Program-made: the position numbers and the translations under genes | In this document: piece after piece, positions 49,381 through 59,784 of the stretch | Layout: every line of letters starts with the position of its first letter | Numbering within the stretch: the stretch's first letter is position 1 | Notes under the pieces: model-generated | What the model was told of the DNA's origin: nothing | Seen by the model: the letters and a program-made list of their open reading frames with translations, nothing else | The model's database searches: none | Source: Halopseudomonas pelagia | GTDB lineage: Bacteria; Pseudomonadota; Gammaproteobacteria; Pseudomonadales; Pseudomonadaceae | Direction: 5' to 3' | Length of the DNA: 64,000 bases | Assembly (NCBI RefSeq): GCF_009497895.1 | Contig: NZ_CP033116.1 | Coordinates: 3,534,001 to 3,598,000, forward strand

Positions 49381-50088
49381 ATGCAAGAGCACCAGATTAT
49401 TATCGCCAAGCGTTTCTGCGGTCCACCCCAGAGCGGCAACGGCGGCTACGTAGCCGGCTTGCTGGCCAAAGCCATGGGCCGGCCATGCCAGGTGACGCTG
49501 CACGCGCCGCCGCCGCTTGATACCCCGCTACGGCTGCTATCTGTAGCAGAAGGCCTGCAACTGCTGGATGGGGACTTGCTGCTGGCGACCGGCAAGGACT
49601 ACCAATTGCAGATGGCCGCGCCCCAGCCGCCGGAGCTGACTAGCGCACTGAGCGCCGAAAGCCGTTATGAAGGGTTTCAGGATCACGGTCTGCCTAATTG
49701 CTTTGTCTGCGGTCCGCTGCGCAAGGCCAACGATGGGCTGCGGATTTTTGCCGGTCCGCTGGACGCAGGGGCGGATCAGGTGGCCGCTGTGTGGCAACCC
49801 GATGCGACGCTGGATGATGGAACAGGGATGGTCGCCAGCGAGTTTGTATGGGCTGCTCTGGATTGCCCCGGCTTCTTCGCCGTCAAGCATGCGTCAGGAA
49901 CCGCCCTGCTCGGGCGGTTTGCTGCACGTTTGTTAGAACCGGTGGCGATAGGTGAGCGTTTGATCGTCAGCGGTTGGGCGCTGGGTCACGACGGGCGCAA
50001 GCACCGGGCCGGCACCGCCCTGCATCGCCAGGACGGCACGCCTGTCGCCCTGGCCGAAGCGACCTGGATCAGCCTGAATAAGGCGTGA
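49381..50088 (+). CDS. Thioesterase-like (hotdog-type) conserved protein
   Basis: 235 residues. CGPPQSGNGGYVAGLLA near the N-terminus resembles acyl-CoA thioesterase-like hotdog proteins. A middle Cys pair, LPNCFVCGP, is conserved-looking and could bind metal or substrate; the C-terminal half (VWAALDCPGFFAVK ... GRKHRAGTALHRQDG) looks like a second hotdog unit. Not assigned to a pathway. It lies 124 bases after the dehalogenase gene on the same strand and may belong to its unit. Confidence 0.7.
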   Translation: MQEHQIIIAKRFCGPPQSGNGGYVAGLLAKAMGRPCQVTLHAPPPLDTPLRLLSVAEGLQLLDGDLLLATGKDYQLQMAAPQPPELTSALSAESRYEGFQDHGLPNCFVCGPLRKANDGLRIFAGPLDAGADQVAAVWQPDATLDDGTGMVASEFVWAALDCPGFFAVKHASGTALLGRFAARLLEPVAIGERLIVSGWALGHDGRKHRAGTALHRQDGTPVALAEATWISLNKA

Positions 50089-50111
50089 GCTGTGCCGCTC
50101 GCTCTTAGCGC

Positions 50112-52031
50112 TTATTCAGCGCTCAGGTAAGACGAGCGAGTCAATCCCAGGCGCAACGCATCAACAAAGCGCGCCCGCTCCGCAGAGCTGAGTCGTGCTC
50201 CGGCGACCTTGTCACGGTAGCGGGTGACCAGCTCATCCGGCTCGAAGTGTACGTAGCGCAACATGTCTTCGATGGTGTCGTGGGTTTCGATGCCGCCATG
50301 CACTACCCGGCCGTCGCTGCGCAAGTAGACGTTGACCGAGTCGGTGTCGCCGAACAGGTTGTGCATGTCACCGAGGATCTCCTGGTAAGCACCGACCAGG
50401 AAGATGCCCAGCAGGTAATCCTCGCCCTCACGCAACTCGTGTACCGGCAGGCTGTTTTCGATGCTCTGCTCGTCCACGTAATGGCGGATCTTGCCATCGG
50501 AGTCACAGGTCAGATCCTGCAGCACCGCGCGGCGCAGCGGCTCTTCATCCAGACGATTGATCGGCATGATCGGCAGCACCTGATCAATCGCCCAGGTGTC
50601 CGGCAAGCTTTGGAAGACCGAGAAGTTGCAGATGTACTTGTCAGCCATCTTGTCATTCAGCTCGTCCAGCACCTGCCTGTGAGACCGCTGACGGGCTTTG
50701 AGCAGATCATGCAGTCGCGAACACAGGGCAAAGTAACATTGCTCCGCTAGCGCCTTTTCCGACAGGCTCAGCTTGCCTTCAGCATACTGCGCCGCCACAT
50801 CAGCCATGTAATGCGTCGCGCGCCAGTAGGTTTCGGTGACCATTTCGATGTCGTTATGGTCGAGCAGCCCCACCAGGTTGCGCACCACCTGCGGCAAGCT
50901 GTCCAGATCATCAATCGGTGGCAGCGTGTCGTTATGACGCTCCACATCGGTGACCTGCACCACCAGCACTGCGTGATGAGCAGTCATCGCCCGGCCGCTT
51001 TCGGAAAAGATGTGCGGATGCGGCAAACCCTGGTCATTACAGAAGTCGCGCAACATGGCGACTACCGTGTGCGCGTACTCGTTGACGTCATAGTTGATCG
51101 AGCTGGCATTGCGCGAGTGAGTGCCGTCGTAATCCACGCCCAGGCCGCCGCCGACGTCGATATGATCGACCGGCAGCCCCAGCGCGCGTAGTTCACCGAA
51201 ATAACGAATGGCCTCACGGAAGCCATGCTGGTAGTCGGCCAGGTTGGCAATCTGCGAGCCCATATGAAAATGCAGCAGCCGCACACCATCTTGCAACCCG
51301 GCATTGCGGAACTGCTCGACCACGCGCAGCAGTTGGGCGGCAGACAGGCCGAACTTGGATTTCTCGCCACCGGTGTCGGCCCACTTGCTTGAGGCCAGGG
51401 ACGACAGCCGCACGCGCAAACCCACCTGCGGCGTCAGGCCCATTTTCGCCGCCTCTTCGATCACCAGGCGTACTTCCGATTCTTTCTCGATAACGATGAA
51501 CACGTTATGTCCAAGCTTCTGGCCAATCAATGCCAGATTGATGAACTCGCGGTCCTTGTAGCCATTGCAGACGATAGTGCCGCCCTTGGGCGCCAGCGCC
51601 AGCACCGCCATCAGCTCGGGCTTGGAGCCGGCTTCAAGGCCAATGGACACATCCTCAGTGGCGATGATGTTCTCAACCACCGCTTCCTGCTGGTTGACCT
51701 TGATCGGATACAGCGCGGTATAGCCGTTGGTGTATTCCAGCTCGGCGATATTGCTGTCGAAAGCGCCGGTCAACTGGCGCACACGGTCCTGCAGAATATC
51801 CGGGAAACGCACCAGCAAGGGCAGATCCAATCCGCTCTCGCGCAACTGTGCGACCAGCTCGTGCAGATCGATAGCCTTGCCGTCAGGCCCGCGCGGTTTG
51901 ACATCCACATGACCCTGCTCGTTGACGTTGAAGTAGCCAGCGCCCCAATGACGAATGCCAAAAACGCTGCGGCTGTCGGCAACCGTCCAGGCTGAAGCAT
52001 CTTCCTTACGTGAACGTCGCTGTAACGCCAT
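50112..52031 (-). CDS. speA: Biosynthetic arginine decarboxylase
   Basis: 639 residues from the ATG at 52031, eight bases after AAGAGG; a GTG nine bases upstream is the other choice. PLP-dependent fold III enzyme: the PLP Lys lies in [15 protein letters not shown]; other marks are [11 protein letters not shown] and [12 protein letters not shown]. It decarboxylates arginine to agmatine for putrescine synthesis. Transcribed alone, divergent from an SDR gene. Confidence 0.96.
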   Translation of the reverse strand: MALQRRSRKEDASAWTVADSRSVFGIRHWGAGYFNVNEQGHVDVKPRGPDGKAIDLHELVAQLRESGLDLPLLVRFPDILQDRVRQLTGAFDSNIAELEYTNGYTALYPIKVNQQEAVVENIIATEDVSIGLEAGSKPELMAVLALAPKGGTIVCNGYKDREFINLALIGQKLGHNVFIVIEKESEVRLVIEEAAKMGLTPQVGLRVRLSSLASSKWADTGGEKSKFGLSAAQLLRVVEQFRNAGLQDGVRLLHFHMGSQIANLADYQHGFREAIRYFGELRALGLPVDHIDVGGGLGVDYDGTHSRNASSINYDVNEYAHTVVAMLRDFCNDQGLPHPHIFSESGRAMTAHHAVLVVQVTDVERHNDTLPPIDDLDSLPQVVRNLVGLLDHNDIEMVTETYWRATHYMADVAAQYAEGKLSLSEKALAEQCYFALCSRLHDLLKARQRSHRQVLDELNDKMADKYICNFSVFQSLPDTWAIDQVLPIMPINRLDEEPLRRAVLQDLTCDSDGKIRHYVDEQSIENSLPVHELREGEDYLLGIFLVGAYQEILGDMHNLFGDTDSVNVYLRSDGRVVHGGIETHDTIEDMLRYVHFEPDELVTRYRDKVAGARLSSAERARFVDALRLGLTRSSYLSAE

Positions 52032-52213
52032 CAAATACACCTCTTGTCATAAGCTGGAAAAAACTGGCTACAGGATAAAGCAAAAGCGCCACACCTGCCG
52101 CTTCGATGATCGGGCATTTGTCTGCTGTATAACCAATGCAAACACTTGGCCTGCCGGGACCTGCCCACTACTGTAGTGCAACTGGATGACAAACCTATTC
52201 GTGGAGTGAACAG

Positions 52214-52984
52214 ATGCAACAGTATTTCAGCCTCAAGGGACGCACCGCCCTGGTAACCGGCGGCAGCCGCGGTATCGGCAAGATGATCGCTCAGGGTTTT
52301 CTCGAAGCGGGTGCACGGGTAATCATATGCAGCCGCAAGAAAGACGAATGCGAGGCTACCGCCGCCGAGCTCGGCCAGTACGGTGAATGCATCGCGGTCA
52401 GCGCCGACCTATCCAGCGAGGACGGCGCCAAGGCCCTGTTTGCTGACCTGCAAGCGCATACCCAGCACCTGGACATTCTGGTCAATAACGCCGGTACCAG
52501 TTGGGGCGCCAAGCTGGAAGACTTTCCGGTCAAAGGCTGGGAGAAGGTCATGCAACTAAACGTGACCTCGGTATTCAGCTGTATTCAACAATTGCTGCCA
52601 ATGCTGCGCAAAGCCGGCAATGCCGAGAGCCCGGCGCGGGTGATCAATATCGGCTCGGTTGCGGGCATCAGCGCGTTCGGCGAAGAGGCTTATTCCTACG
52701 GGCCAAGCAAAGCGGCGGTGCATCAGCTGTCACGCATGCTCGCCAAGGAACTGGTCGGTGAGCATATCAATGTCAACGTGATCGCTCCGGGCCGCTTCCC
52801 GAGCAAGATGACCAGCCACATTCACACTGACCCTGAGGCGCTGGCGGAAGATTGCCGGCACATCCCGATGAAGCGCTGGGGTCGTGAAGAAGAAATGTCA
52901 GCACTGGCAATCATGCTGGCCAGCACCGCGGGTGCCTATATGACCGGCAATATCATCCCGATCGATGGCGGCTTTACTCTCTAG
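52214..52984 (+). CDS. Short-chain dehydrogenase (RhlG-like)
   Basis: 256 residues: cofactor motif TGGSRGIGK (residues 15-23), NNAGTSWGAKLEDF, catalytic Ser in NIGSVAGIS and YGPSK, and a C-terminal NIIPIDGGFTL. It looks like a beta-ketoacyl reductase of the RhlG/FabG-like group using NADPH. RhlG was named for rhamnolipid synthesis, but no rhamnolipid genes are near, so a general role in acyl reduction is more likely. Confidence 0.87.
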   Translation: MQQYFSLKGRTALVTGGSRGIGKMIAQGFLEAGARVIICSRKKDECEATAAELGQYGECIAVSADLSSEDGAKALFADLQAHTQHLDILVNNAGTSWGAKLEDFPVKGWEKVMQLNVTSVFSCIQQLLPMLRKAGNAESPARVINIGSVAGISAFGEEAYSYGPSKAAVHQLSRMLAKELVGEHINVNVIAPGRFPSKMTSHIHTDPEALAEDCRHIPMKRWGREEEMSALAIMLASTAGAYMTGNIIPIDGGFTL

Positions 52985-53015
52985 GCCTTACCGGGCTGGC
53001 TGATGCCGGCCCCTA

Positions 53016-54638
53016 TTAAACATCCGTGGTGAACACTGCCTGGTGTTTGCCCGATCCCTTGGCCTTATACAAGGCCCGATCAGCTTTGGCCAACACCTCT
53101 TCGGTGGTTTGCCCGTCCGCGGGCCAGAACGCGCCACCTATACTGCAGCCGACCTTGGTCTCCTCCCCGGCGATCAACATCGGCGTACCCAGGGCGCTGA
53201 GCGTACGAGCGGCGATCTGACGCGCGATGATCTCCAGCTCCTCAGGCCTGATATTCAAGACCATAACGAATTCATCTCCCCCCAGGCGCACCAGCAGGTC
53301 GCCCTCGCGCACCTTGGACCGCAGGCGCTCGGCTACCAGCTTCAGCAGCTCATCCCCTGCGGCGTGGCCTAACTGGTCATTGACCTGCTTGAAGCCGTCC
53401 AAATCTAGAAACAGTAATGCCATGGGGCTATTTCGGTCATGCATGCGCAGGTAGCTTTCGAACCCGGCGCGATTGGCAAGACCCGTCAGGCGGTCGGTCA
53501 GCGCCATCTCCGACATTTCGCCCAGCTTGTTTTCCTGCTGACCAAGCGCGGCTACCAGATGGCGGATGGAGCTACTGAGAATTTCCAGCTCCCTGATACC
53601 CTTGATGACCGGAATCTCCGCAGGCTTGCCATCTGCCAGCTTGTCAGCCGCCCGTGCTATCTGATTGAGTGAACGCGTGAGGCGTCTGCTCGCCAGCCAG
53701 CCGACAAAAGCGAATACCACTGCCAAGGCCGAGCCGACGATGACAATATCCCGCTGCAGCTCTTTCGCCGGCTCGTCAGCCAATGCCAGTGGCTGACGAG
53801 CTATCACAGTCCAGTTCAAGCCCGGATAGTCGGCATGCCCGTCGGCACGGGCAATACCGGTCAGGTAGGAGCCCGCCTGCGGCCCACCCCACTCCACTAC
53901 ACGGCGATTGATTCCGCTAGCTTCGTCCTTGGCCTCCAACAAGGGTGCCAGCGATTCACCGACCCATTCCTCAGGGCCAAGCAGCACCGTACCCTCGGCA
54001 CTCAATACAAAAAACTCGACACTGCGACGTTGCTGAGCGGGATTGAGCAGCGAGCGGCTGACCTCCGCGGCCCAACCCCAGGACAAGTGCGCCGCTAATA
54101 CACCCAGCAGTTGTCCATCGGCGCCTTCAATCGGCAAGCTGATATCGACAAACTTCATTGGCTCGCCTGAGGGATTGGGCAGCAGGCTGGCCAACAGGAC
54201 AGCTTCATGAACGTCGCCAATAAACATCCCTTCCTTACCCTGGATATACACCGGACGCTGAGCGATATTGACCCCTTCGAGAATCCTCTGGCTCGCCACC
54301 CGCACGGTGCCGTCCGGGCTCAACAGCCCGAGCCATGCAACCTCGCCCATACCGTTCTGCAACTGATCGATAATCCGCTGCTGCTGCTCACGGGCATCCG
54401 GCTGGCTCAACACATCCAACTCGGCCATTACCTTCAATACAGAGGCGCGCGCGGACATATCGCGGTCAAGCCGGTCGCCCATCTGATGCGCCAACTCCGC
54501 GAGCTCGAAGCCCGCACTGCCACGTAGGCGAGCGGCAAAATCCTTGCTGATAAAAGCACCAAAAATCCAGCTCATCATTACGATAAGCAAAGCAATCAAC
54601 AGCGCCAGGCGGGTGCGCAGACTGGTAGAAGAGCGCAT
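53016..54638 (-). CDS. Cache-domain diguanylate cyclase
   Basis: 540 residues. TM1 (about 8-28) is followed by a periplasmic double-Cache-like sensor (about 30-290), TM2 (about 297-317), HAMP, and GGDEF (DRLTGLANRAGFESYL; active site RLGGDEFVMVL). The I-site REGD lies five residues before GGDEF, so the enzyme should be active and product-inhibited. The sensor domain probably binds a small extracellular molecule. Confidence 0.92.
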   Translation of the reverse strand: MRSSTSLRTRLALLIALLIVMMSWIFGAFISKDFAARLRGSAGFELAELAHQMGDRLDRDMSARASVLKVMAELDVLSQPDAREQQQRIIDQLQNGMGEVAWLGLLSPDGTVRVASQRILEGVNIAQRPVYIQGKEGMFIGDVHEAVLLASLLPNPSGEPMKFVDISLPIEGADGQLLGVLAAHLSWGWAAEVSRSLLNPAQQRRSVEFFVLSAEGTVLLGPEEWVGESLAPLLEAKDEASGINRRVVEWGGPQAGSYLTGIARADGHADYPGLNWTVIARQPLALADEPAKELQRDIVIVGSALAVVFAFVGWLASRRLTRSLNQIARAADKLADGKPAEIPVIKGIRELEILSSSIRHLVAALGQQENKLGEMSEMALTDRLTGLANRAGFESYLRMHDRNSPMALLFLDLDGFKQVNDQLGHAAGDELLKLVAERLRSKVREGDLLVRLGGDEFVMVLNIRPEELEIIARQIAARTLSALGTPMLIAGEETKVGCSIGGAFWPADGQTTEEVLAKADRALYKAKGSGKHQAVFTTDV

Positions 54639-54872
54639 TCGGTAGGAATCCTGTCCAGTATCGTTTTTTGTTCATCGTACAGGCGGGATACCAGCAAGGT
54701 GAAGACAAAAGGCTTTTCTACCCCCTTCTCTGGCAGCCTTTATAAATGCGCACTGACAGGGAATTTACTGCCGTCATTCAGGGTCAGAGCAGACCAATAT
54801 GACAAATCTATTTAACAGCTGTAAATATTTGATGAGCAACCAAGTAGGCCTGTAAACGTGCGGAACAGCGGG

Positions 54873-54902
54873 TTGAGATAATTTCCTGGATATGTTTATC
54901 AT
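54873..54902 (+). promoter_or_regulatory. Putative promoter of the ectoine operon
   Basis: TTGAGA, an 18-base spacer and TATCAT, 34 bases upstream of the ectA start. The surroundings are AT-rich. Control by osmotic stress is inferred from the genes it drives, not from the motif. Confidence 0.4.
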
Positions 54903-54936
54903 GTAAATAGTATTTATGAGTAAAGATCAGGACACG

Positions 54937-55470
54937 ATGACAAATATACCCGTAACACTACGTAAACCAGAGGCCACAGACGGTTTCGCGCTCAATGAGC
55001 TCGTTGCTCGCTGCGCCCCGCTGGACACCAATTCGGTGTACTGCAATCTGTTGCAGTGTGGCGATTTCGCGGATACCGCGATCACCGCCCTCACCGAGGA
55101 CGGCGACATGGTTGGCTTCATTTCCGGTTATCGCCCGCCGAACAAGCCGAACACATTGTTCGTCTGGCAGGTGGCCGTAGACAGCCGCATGCGCGGCCAG
55201 GGCCTTGCACTGAAAATGCTGATGGGTCTGGTCGAACGTGTTGCAGGTAAAGGTGTAACGCATCTGGAAACGACGATTTCCCCCGGCAACGAAGCCTCGG
55301 AAGCGCTGTTCAAAAAGGCCTTCCGCCAGCTCGGCTCCGAATACAGCACCCGGACGATCTTTTCCCGGGAGCAACATTTCAATGGCCAGCATGACGATGA
55401 AGTGCTCTACAGCGCTGGTCCATTTGCAGCAACTTTTATAGCCGCCTCTGCGGCTGCACAAACTGCCTAA
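54937..55470 (+). CDS. ectA: L-2,4-diaminobutyrate acetyltransferase EctA
   Basis: 177 residues from the ATG that follows AGGA; an ATG seven codons upstream has no ribosome site. GNAT fold with RKPEATDGFALNELVARCAPLDTNS and the acetyl-CoA site SRMRGQGLALKML. It acetylates diaminobutyrate in ectoine synthesis. First gene of ectA-ectB-ectC-ask. Confidence 0.95.
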   Translation: MTNIPVTLRKPEATDGFALNELVARCAPLDTNSVYCNLLQCGDFADTAITALTEDGDMVGFISGYRPPNKPNTLFVWQVAVDSRMRGQGLALKMLMGLVERVAGKGVTHLETTISPGNEASEALFKKAFRQLGSEYSTRTIFSREQHFNGQHDDEVLYSAGPFAATFIAASAAAQTA

Positions 55471-55490
55471 TTAAGAAATCAGGAGACACC

Positions 55491-56777
55491 ATGAACAACT
55501 TCGAACAGTTCGAAAAACATGAATCCGGTATCCGTAGCTATTGCCGCTCGTTCCCCGTGATCTTCAAGCAAGCTCGCGGCGCGGAACTGATCACCAGCGA
55601 AGGCAAGCATTACATCGACTTCCTCGCCGGTGCAGGCACACTGAACTACGGTCATAACCATCCGGTTCTGAAGCAGGCACTGATCGATTACATCTCCGAC
55701 GACGGCATCACCCACGGCCTGGATATGTATTCCGGCGCCAAGGAAAACTTCCTGGAAGTCTTTCACCGTGTGATTCTTGAGCCCCGTGGCTTTGGCGACT
55801 ACGTTACCCAGTTCAGTGGCCCTACTGGCACCAACTCGGTAGAAGCCGCGTTGAAACTGGCGCGTAAGGTCACCGGCCGCAACAACGTGATCAGCTTCAC
55901 CAACGGCTTCCATGGCTGCAGCATCGGCGCACTGGCTGTGACCGGCAACCAGCATCACCGTGGCGCCGCAGGCGTAGCGTTGACCGATGTCAGCCGCATG
56001 CCTTACGCCAACTACTTTGGCGAGAGTGCCAATACCATCGCGATGATGGACAAGATGCTCAGCGATCCAAGCAGCGGTATTGATAAGCCCGCCGCGGTAA
56101 TTGTCGAAGTGGTTCAGGGTGAAGGTGGTCTTAACACCGCTTCAGCCGAGTGGATGCGCAAACTGCAGAAACTGTGCCGCAAGCACGGCATGCTGATGAT
56201 CGCCGATGATATCCAGGCTGGCTGTGGCCGTACTGGTTCATTCTTCAGCTTTGAAGGCATGGGCATCCAGCCTGACATTATTACCCTGTCCAAGTCGCTG
56301 AGCGGCTACGGTCTGCCATTTGCAGTCGTTGTCATGCGCCGCGAGCTGGACCAGTGGGAGCCGGGCGAGCATAACGGTACGTTCCGAGGCAACAACCTTG
56401 CCTTCGTCACCGCTGCCGCCGCCATGGAGCACTTCTGGACGACTGACGAATTTGCCAAGAGCGTTCAGGCCAAGGGCAAGATGGTCAAAGAGCGTATGCA
56501 GAAGATCGTTCGCAAGCACGGCCCTGACTCTCTGTTTGTTAAGGGTCGCGGCATGATGGTTGGCATCAGTTGCCCCAATGGTGAGATTGCCTCGGCCATT
56601 TGCCAGGAGTCTTTCCAGCATGGTCTGGTTATCGAAACCAGCGGCAACCACAGTCAGGTGGTCAAGTGTCTGGCCCCGCTGATTATCACTGAAGAACAGA
56701 TTGACCAAGCCATGACCATTCTGGATGCTGCATTTGCCAAGGTCATGAAAGAAGATTCCGCCGAACAGGCTTCCTGA
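55491..56777 (+). CDS. ectB: Diaminobutyrate-2-oxoglutarate transaminase EctB
   Basis: 428 residues, class III aminotransferase: FTNGFHGCSIGALAVTGN, ADDIQAGCGRTGSFFSFE and the PLP Lys in ITLSKSLSGYGLP. It makes L-2,4-diaminobutyrate from aspartate semialdehyde using glutamate. AGGAG precedes the ATG; the gene follows ectA by 20 bases. Confidence 0.96.
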   Translation: MNNFEQFEKHESGIRSYCRSFPVIFKQARGAELITSEGKHYIDFLAGAGTLNYGHNHPVLKQALIDYISDDGITHGLDMYSGAKENFLEVFHRVILEPRGFGDYVTQFSGPTGTNSVEAALKLARKVTGRNNVISFTNGFHGCSIGALAVTGNQHHRGAAGVALTDVSRMPYANYFGESANTIAMMDKMLSDPSSGIDKPAAVIVEVVQGEGGLNTASAEWMRKLQKLCRKHGMLMIADDIQAGCGRTGSFFSFEGMGIQPDIITLSKSLSGYGLPFAVVVMRRELDQWEPGEHNGTFRGNNLAFVTAAAAMEHFWTTDEFAKSVQAKGKMVKERMQKIVRKHGPDSLFVKGRGMMVGISCPNGEIASAICQESFQHGLVIETSGNHSQVVKCLAPLIITEEQIDQAMTILDAAFAKVMKEDSAEQAS

Positions 56778-56789
56778 GGAGAACGAACC

Positions 56790-57179
56790 ATGATCGTACG
56801 TACACTGAAGGATTGCGAAGCCTCTGAACGACGCGTTGTCTCGCAGAACTGGGAAAGTACCCGCATGTTGTTGAAAGAAGACAAGATGGGTTTTTCCTTT
56901 CACATCACGACCATCTACGCCAATACCGAGACGCACATTTGGTACAAGAACCACCTCGAGTCGGTGTATTGCATGAGTGGTAACGGCGAGATCGAAACCC
57001 TGTCGGATGGCAAGGTCTACAAGATTGAGCCGGGAACGCTGTATATCCTTGATCAGCACGACGATCACATGCTGCGCGGCGGCACCGAAGACATGAAAAT
57101 GGCTTGCGTCTTCAACCCGCCATTGAGCGGCAAGGAAGTTCACGACGAAGACGGCGTATACCCCGCAGACGCTACCTGA
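56790..57179 (+). CDS. ectC: L-ectoine synthase EctC
   Basis: 129 residues, single cupin domain ([45 protein letters not shown]). It closes the ring of N-gamma-acetyl-diaminobutyrate to give ectoine. GGAG lies upstream; 12 bases separate it from ectB. Confidence 0.96.
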   Translation: MIVRTLKDCEASERRVVSQNWESTRMLLKEDKMGFSFHITTIYANTETHIWYKNHLESVYCMSGNGEIETLSDGKVYKIEPGTLYILDQHDDHMLRGGTEDMKMACVFNPPLSGKEVHDEDGVYPADAT

Positions 57180-57187
57180 GCACCAGC

Positions 57188-57222
57188 ATGCTGGTCGGGT
57201 TCGCACTCCACCCGACCAGCAT
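57188..57222. repeat. Hairpin between ectC and ask
   Basis: Perfect 13-base arms (ATGCTGGTCGGGT / ACCCGACCAGCAT) with a 9-base loop, eight bases after the ectC stop. There is no T-run, so it may lower or protect the mRNA 3' side of ectABC rather than end transcription fully. Confidence 0.6.
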
Positions 57223-57308
57223 CAGCGGCTAGAGCCGTTGGACAGAAGTCATGCCGCCCCAGGATCAGGATGGTTGGCAACATTCACCAACGACAGACAC
57301 CTTATATT

Positions 57309-58739
57309 ATGCATACCGTAGAAAAGATTGGCGGCACCTCAATGAGCCGCTTCGACGAAGTACTCGACACCCTCTTTATTGGCCAGCGCAAACAACACGA
57401 GCTTTACAATCGCGTGTTTGTGGTTTCCGCCTACGGCGGCATGACCAATATGCTGCTGGAACACAAGAAATCCGGTGACCCCGGCGTTTATGAGCGTTTT
57501 GCCGATGCGCAGAACGAAGACGCCTGGCTGGACGCACTGGATGCCGTACTGGATGCGATGCGCGCGAAGAATGCCGAACTGTTCAGCGGTGAGTACGAGC
57601 GCCAGGCCGCAGACCGCTTTATCGAAGGTCGCTTCGGTGATGTGCGCGACTGCATGCTCAGCCTGCAGCAGCTCTGCACCTATGGTCACTTCCAGCTCAC
57701 CGAGCACCTGATGAAGGTGCGCGAAATGCTCGCTTCTCTGGGTGAAGCACATAGCGCTTTCAATACCGTACTGGCGTTGAAGAAGCACGGAGCCAATGCG
57801 CGCCTGGTAGATCTGACTGGCTGGAACCAGCCGGAGCCCAAAGCTTTCCAGGACATGATCAAGGACAGCTTCGATGGCATCGACCTGAGCAAGGAACTGG
57901 TTGTCGCTACCGGCTACACGCATTGCAGTGAAGGCCTGATGAATACTTTCGATCGTGGCTACAGCGAAATCACCTTCGCCCAGATCGCCGCGACCACCAG
58001 TGCCCGTGAAGCGATTATCCACAAGGAATACCACCTCTCCAGCGCTGATCCGAACTTGGTCGGCCTGGACAATGTGGTGACCATCGGCCGGACCAATTAT
58101 GACGTGGCCGATCAGCTGTCGAATCTGGGCATGGAGGCAATCCATCCCAAGGCTGCGCGCACATTGCGCCGCGCCGGCATTCAGCTGCGGATCAAGAATG
58201 CTTTTGAACCGCACCATGCTGGTACCCTGATCAGTCAGGACTACTGCAGCGAGAAGCCCTGCGTGGAAATTATCGCCGGCCGCAAGGACGTCTTCGGTCT
58301 GGAAGTATTCGACCAGGAAATGCTGGGTGACGTGGGTTACGACATCGAGATCACCAAGCTGCTCAAGCAGCTCAAGCTGTACGTGGTCAACAAGGATTCC
58401 GATGCCAACAGCATCACCTACTATGCATCGGGTTCACGCAAGATGATCAATCGCGCGGCGCGGTTGATTGAGGAAAAGTACCCTATGTCCGAAGTGCACG
58501 TGCACAATATCGCCATCGTGTCGGCGATCGGCTCAGACCTCAAGGTCAAGGGTATTCTGGCCAAAACGGTTGCCGCTCTGGCTAGTGCCGACATCAGCAT
58601 CCAGGCGATTCACCAGTCGATACGCCAGGTGGAGATGCAGTGCATCATCAAGGAAGAAGATTACGATGCTGCGGTGGCTGCCCTGCACCAGGCATTGATT
58701 GAGCCGGAAAATCATGGCGACGTGATCGCTGCCGCCTGA
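57309..58739 (+). CDS. ask: Aspartate kinase, ectoine-specific (Ask_ect)
   Basis: 476 residues from the ATG opening MHTVEKIGGTSMSRF, the conserved family start. An ATG 13 codons upstream has a better ribosome site and cannot be ruled out. N-terminal amino-acid-kinase domain, then ACT-type regulatory segments (VHNIAIVSAIGSDLKVKGIL). It phosphorylates aspartate and feeds the ectoine pathway; this type is found in ect clusters of Pseudomonas stutzeri and others. Confidence 0.93.
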   Translation: MHTVEKIGGTSMSRFDEVLDTLFIGQRKQHELYNRVFVVSAYGGMTNMLLEHKKSGDPGVYERFADAQNEDAWLDALDAVLDAMRAKNAELFSGEYERQAADRFIEGRFGDVRDCMLSLQQLCTYGHFQLTEHLMKVREMLASLGEAHSAFNTVLALKKHGANARLVDLTGWNQPEPKAFQDMIKDSFDGIDLSKELVVATGYTHCSEGLMNTFDRGYSEITFAQIAATTSAREAIIHKEYHLSSADPNLVGLDNVVTIGRTNYDVADQLSNLGMEAIHPKAARTLRRAGIQLRIKNAFEPHHAGTLISQDYCSEKPCVEIIAGRKDVFGLEVFDQEMLGDVGYDIEITKLLKQLKLYVVNKDSDANSITYYASGSRKMINRAARLIEEKYPMSEVHVHNIAIVSAIGSDLKVKGILAKTVAALASADISIQAIHQSIRQVEMQCIIKEEDYDAAVAALHQALIEPENHGDVIAAA

Positions 58740-58770
58740 GAGGGTTAGCCCTCAGGGTGTCAGCTCAGCA

Positions 58771-58811
58771 CTAAAAAGCAGGCAGGCCTTTAAGGACTGC
58801 CTGCTTTTTAG
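58771..58811. terminator. Bidirectional terminator after ask
   Basis: Perfect 15-base arms (CTAAAAAGCAGGCAG / CTGCCTGCTTTTTAG) with an 11-base loop and A/T runs on both sides. It separates ask from the convergent hydrolase gene. Confidence 0.92.
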
Positions 58812-58821
58812 TTTTCAGGTT

Positions 58822-59697
58822 TCAAGTTTTTAACAGAAAGCGACTAATCAGATCGGCACTCTGCGCCGAGTTTTCCTGCATGAAGCAGTGCCCCCCTTCT
58901 GCCGACAATACACTGACCTGCGGATTGATGGTCGCCAGACGCTTGGCCGACTGCTGCACAAAGGGATAGGTCTTGTCGCCGTGAATTACCAGGGTGGGCG
59001 TTCTGATCCGCTTGAGCGCTGGCCACAGGCGCTTGGGCATGGTTTCAAAGACCTCCGCCTCGCGGCTGGGTCGGCATTTCAGCTCTACACCGTTTTCCTG
59101 ATGATCCCTCAGCGCATGATCAATATGCGCCTGGAACCCCGCCTCCTCCCAACCACGGAATATGCCGCGATTGTGCAGCGCGCCATAGGCGGTATCGCGG
59201 TCCGGCCAGTGATGCCGACGCGCCTTGGCGCTATCGGCCATCGGATTGCGCCGTACACCGAGCAGGCTCAAGCTGGTACGCAACTGAATCAGACGCATGG
59301 GAAACAGCACAGGATCCAGCAGTACCGCGCGCTCGAACAGATCCGGATGAGCCGACAGCACCAAACTGGTCAGCACACCACCGAAGCTGTGACCGCAGGC
59401 AAATCGGGGTACGTCACCGAAGCGCTCGCGTCCGGCCTGAAAGGCTTCCAGCGCCAATTCGGCATTACGATTCCAACCCAGAAAATGACCGCCATGATCG
59501 CTTTCGCCATGGCCTTGCAGATCGCAAAGCCACAGATCGAAATCTTTCGCCAAGAGGGCCAGCAGCGGCTCATAGGTCCGTGTGCAGAACCCGTTACCGT
59601 GAAGGAAATGCAAAAGCGGCTTGCCCGATACGGGGGTATGCCAACCGCGCAGATCAAAGCCTGCGCTCGTCGTGTGCTGCCAGGGTAGCAACTGCAT
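58822..59697 (-). CDS. Alpha/beta hydrolase
   Basis: 291 residues. Oxyanion motif HGNGFCTRTYEPLL, nucleophile Ser in CGHSFGGVLTSL, and a late His in AEGGHCFMQEN. Esterase, lipase or haloperoxidase-like; the substrate is unknown. Transcribed alone towards ask. Confidence 0.85.
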   Translation of the reverse strand: MQLLPWQHTTSAGFDLRGWHTPVSGKPLLHFLHGNGFCTRTYEPLLALLAKDFDLWLCDLQGHGESDHGGHFLGWNRNAELALEAFQAGRERFGDVPRFACGHSFGGVLTSLVLSAHPDLFERAVLLDPVLFPMRLIQLRTSLSLLGVRRNPMADSAKARRHHWPDRDTAYGALHNRGIFRGWEEAGFQAHIDHALRDHQENGVELKCRPSREAEVFETMPKRLWPALKRIRTPTLVIHGDKTYPFVQQSAKRLATINPQVSVLSAEGGHCFMQENSAQSADLISRFLLKT

Positions 59698-59784
59698 AAA
59701 AGGCTACTCGATCAAATGGAAGCGACATTCTAGAGCGCGGTAGCTTCAATGTCAGCGGTAAACTGCGCCTCTGCCACCTCGGTA

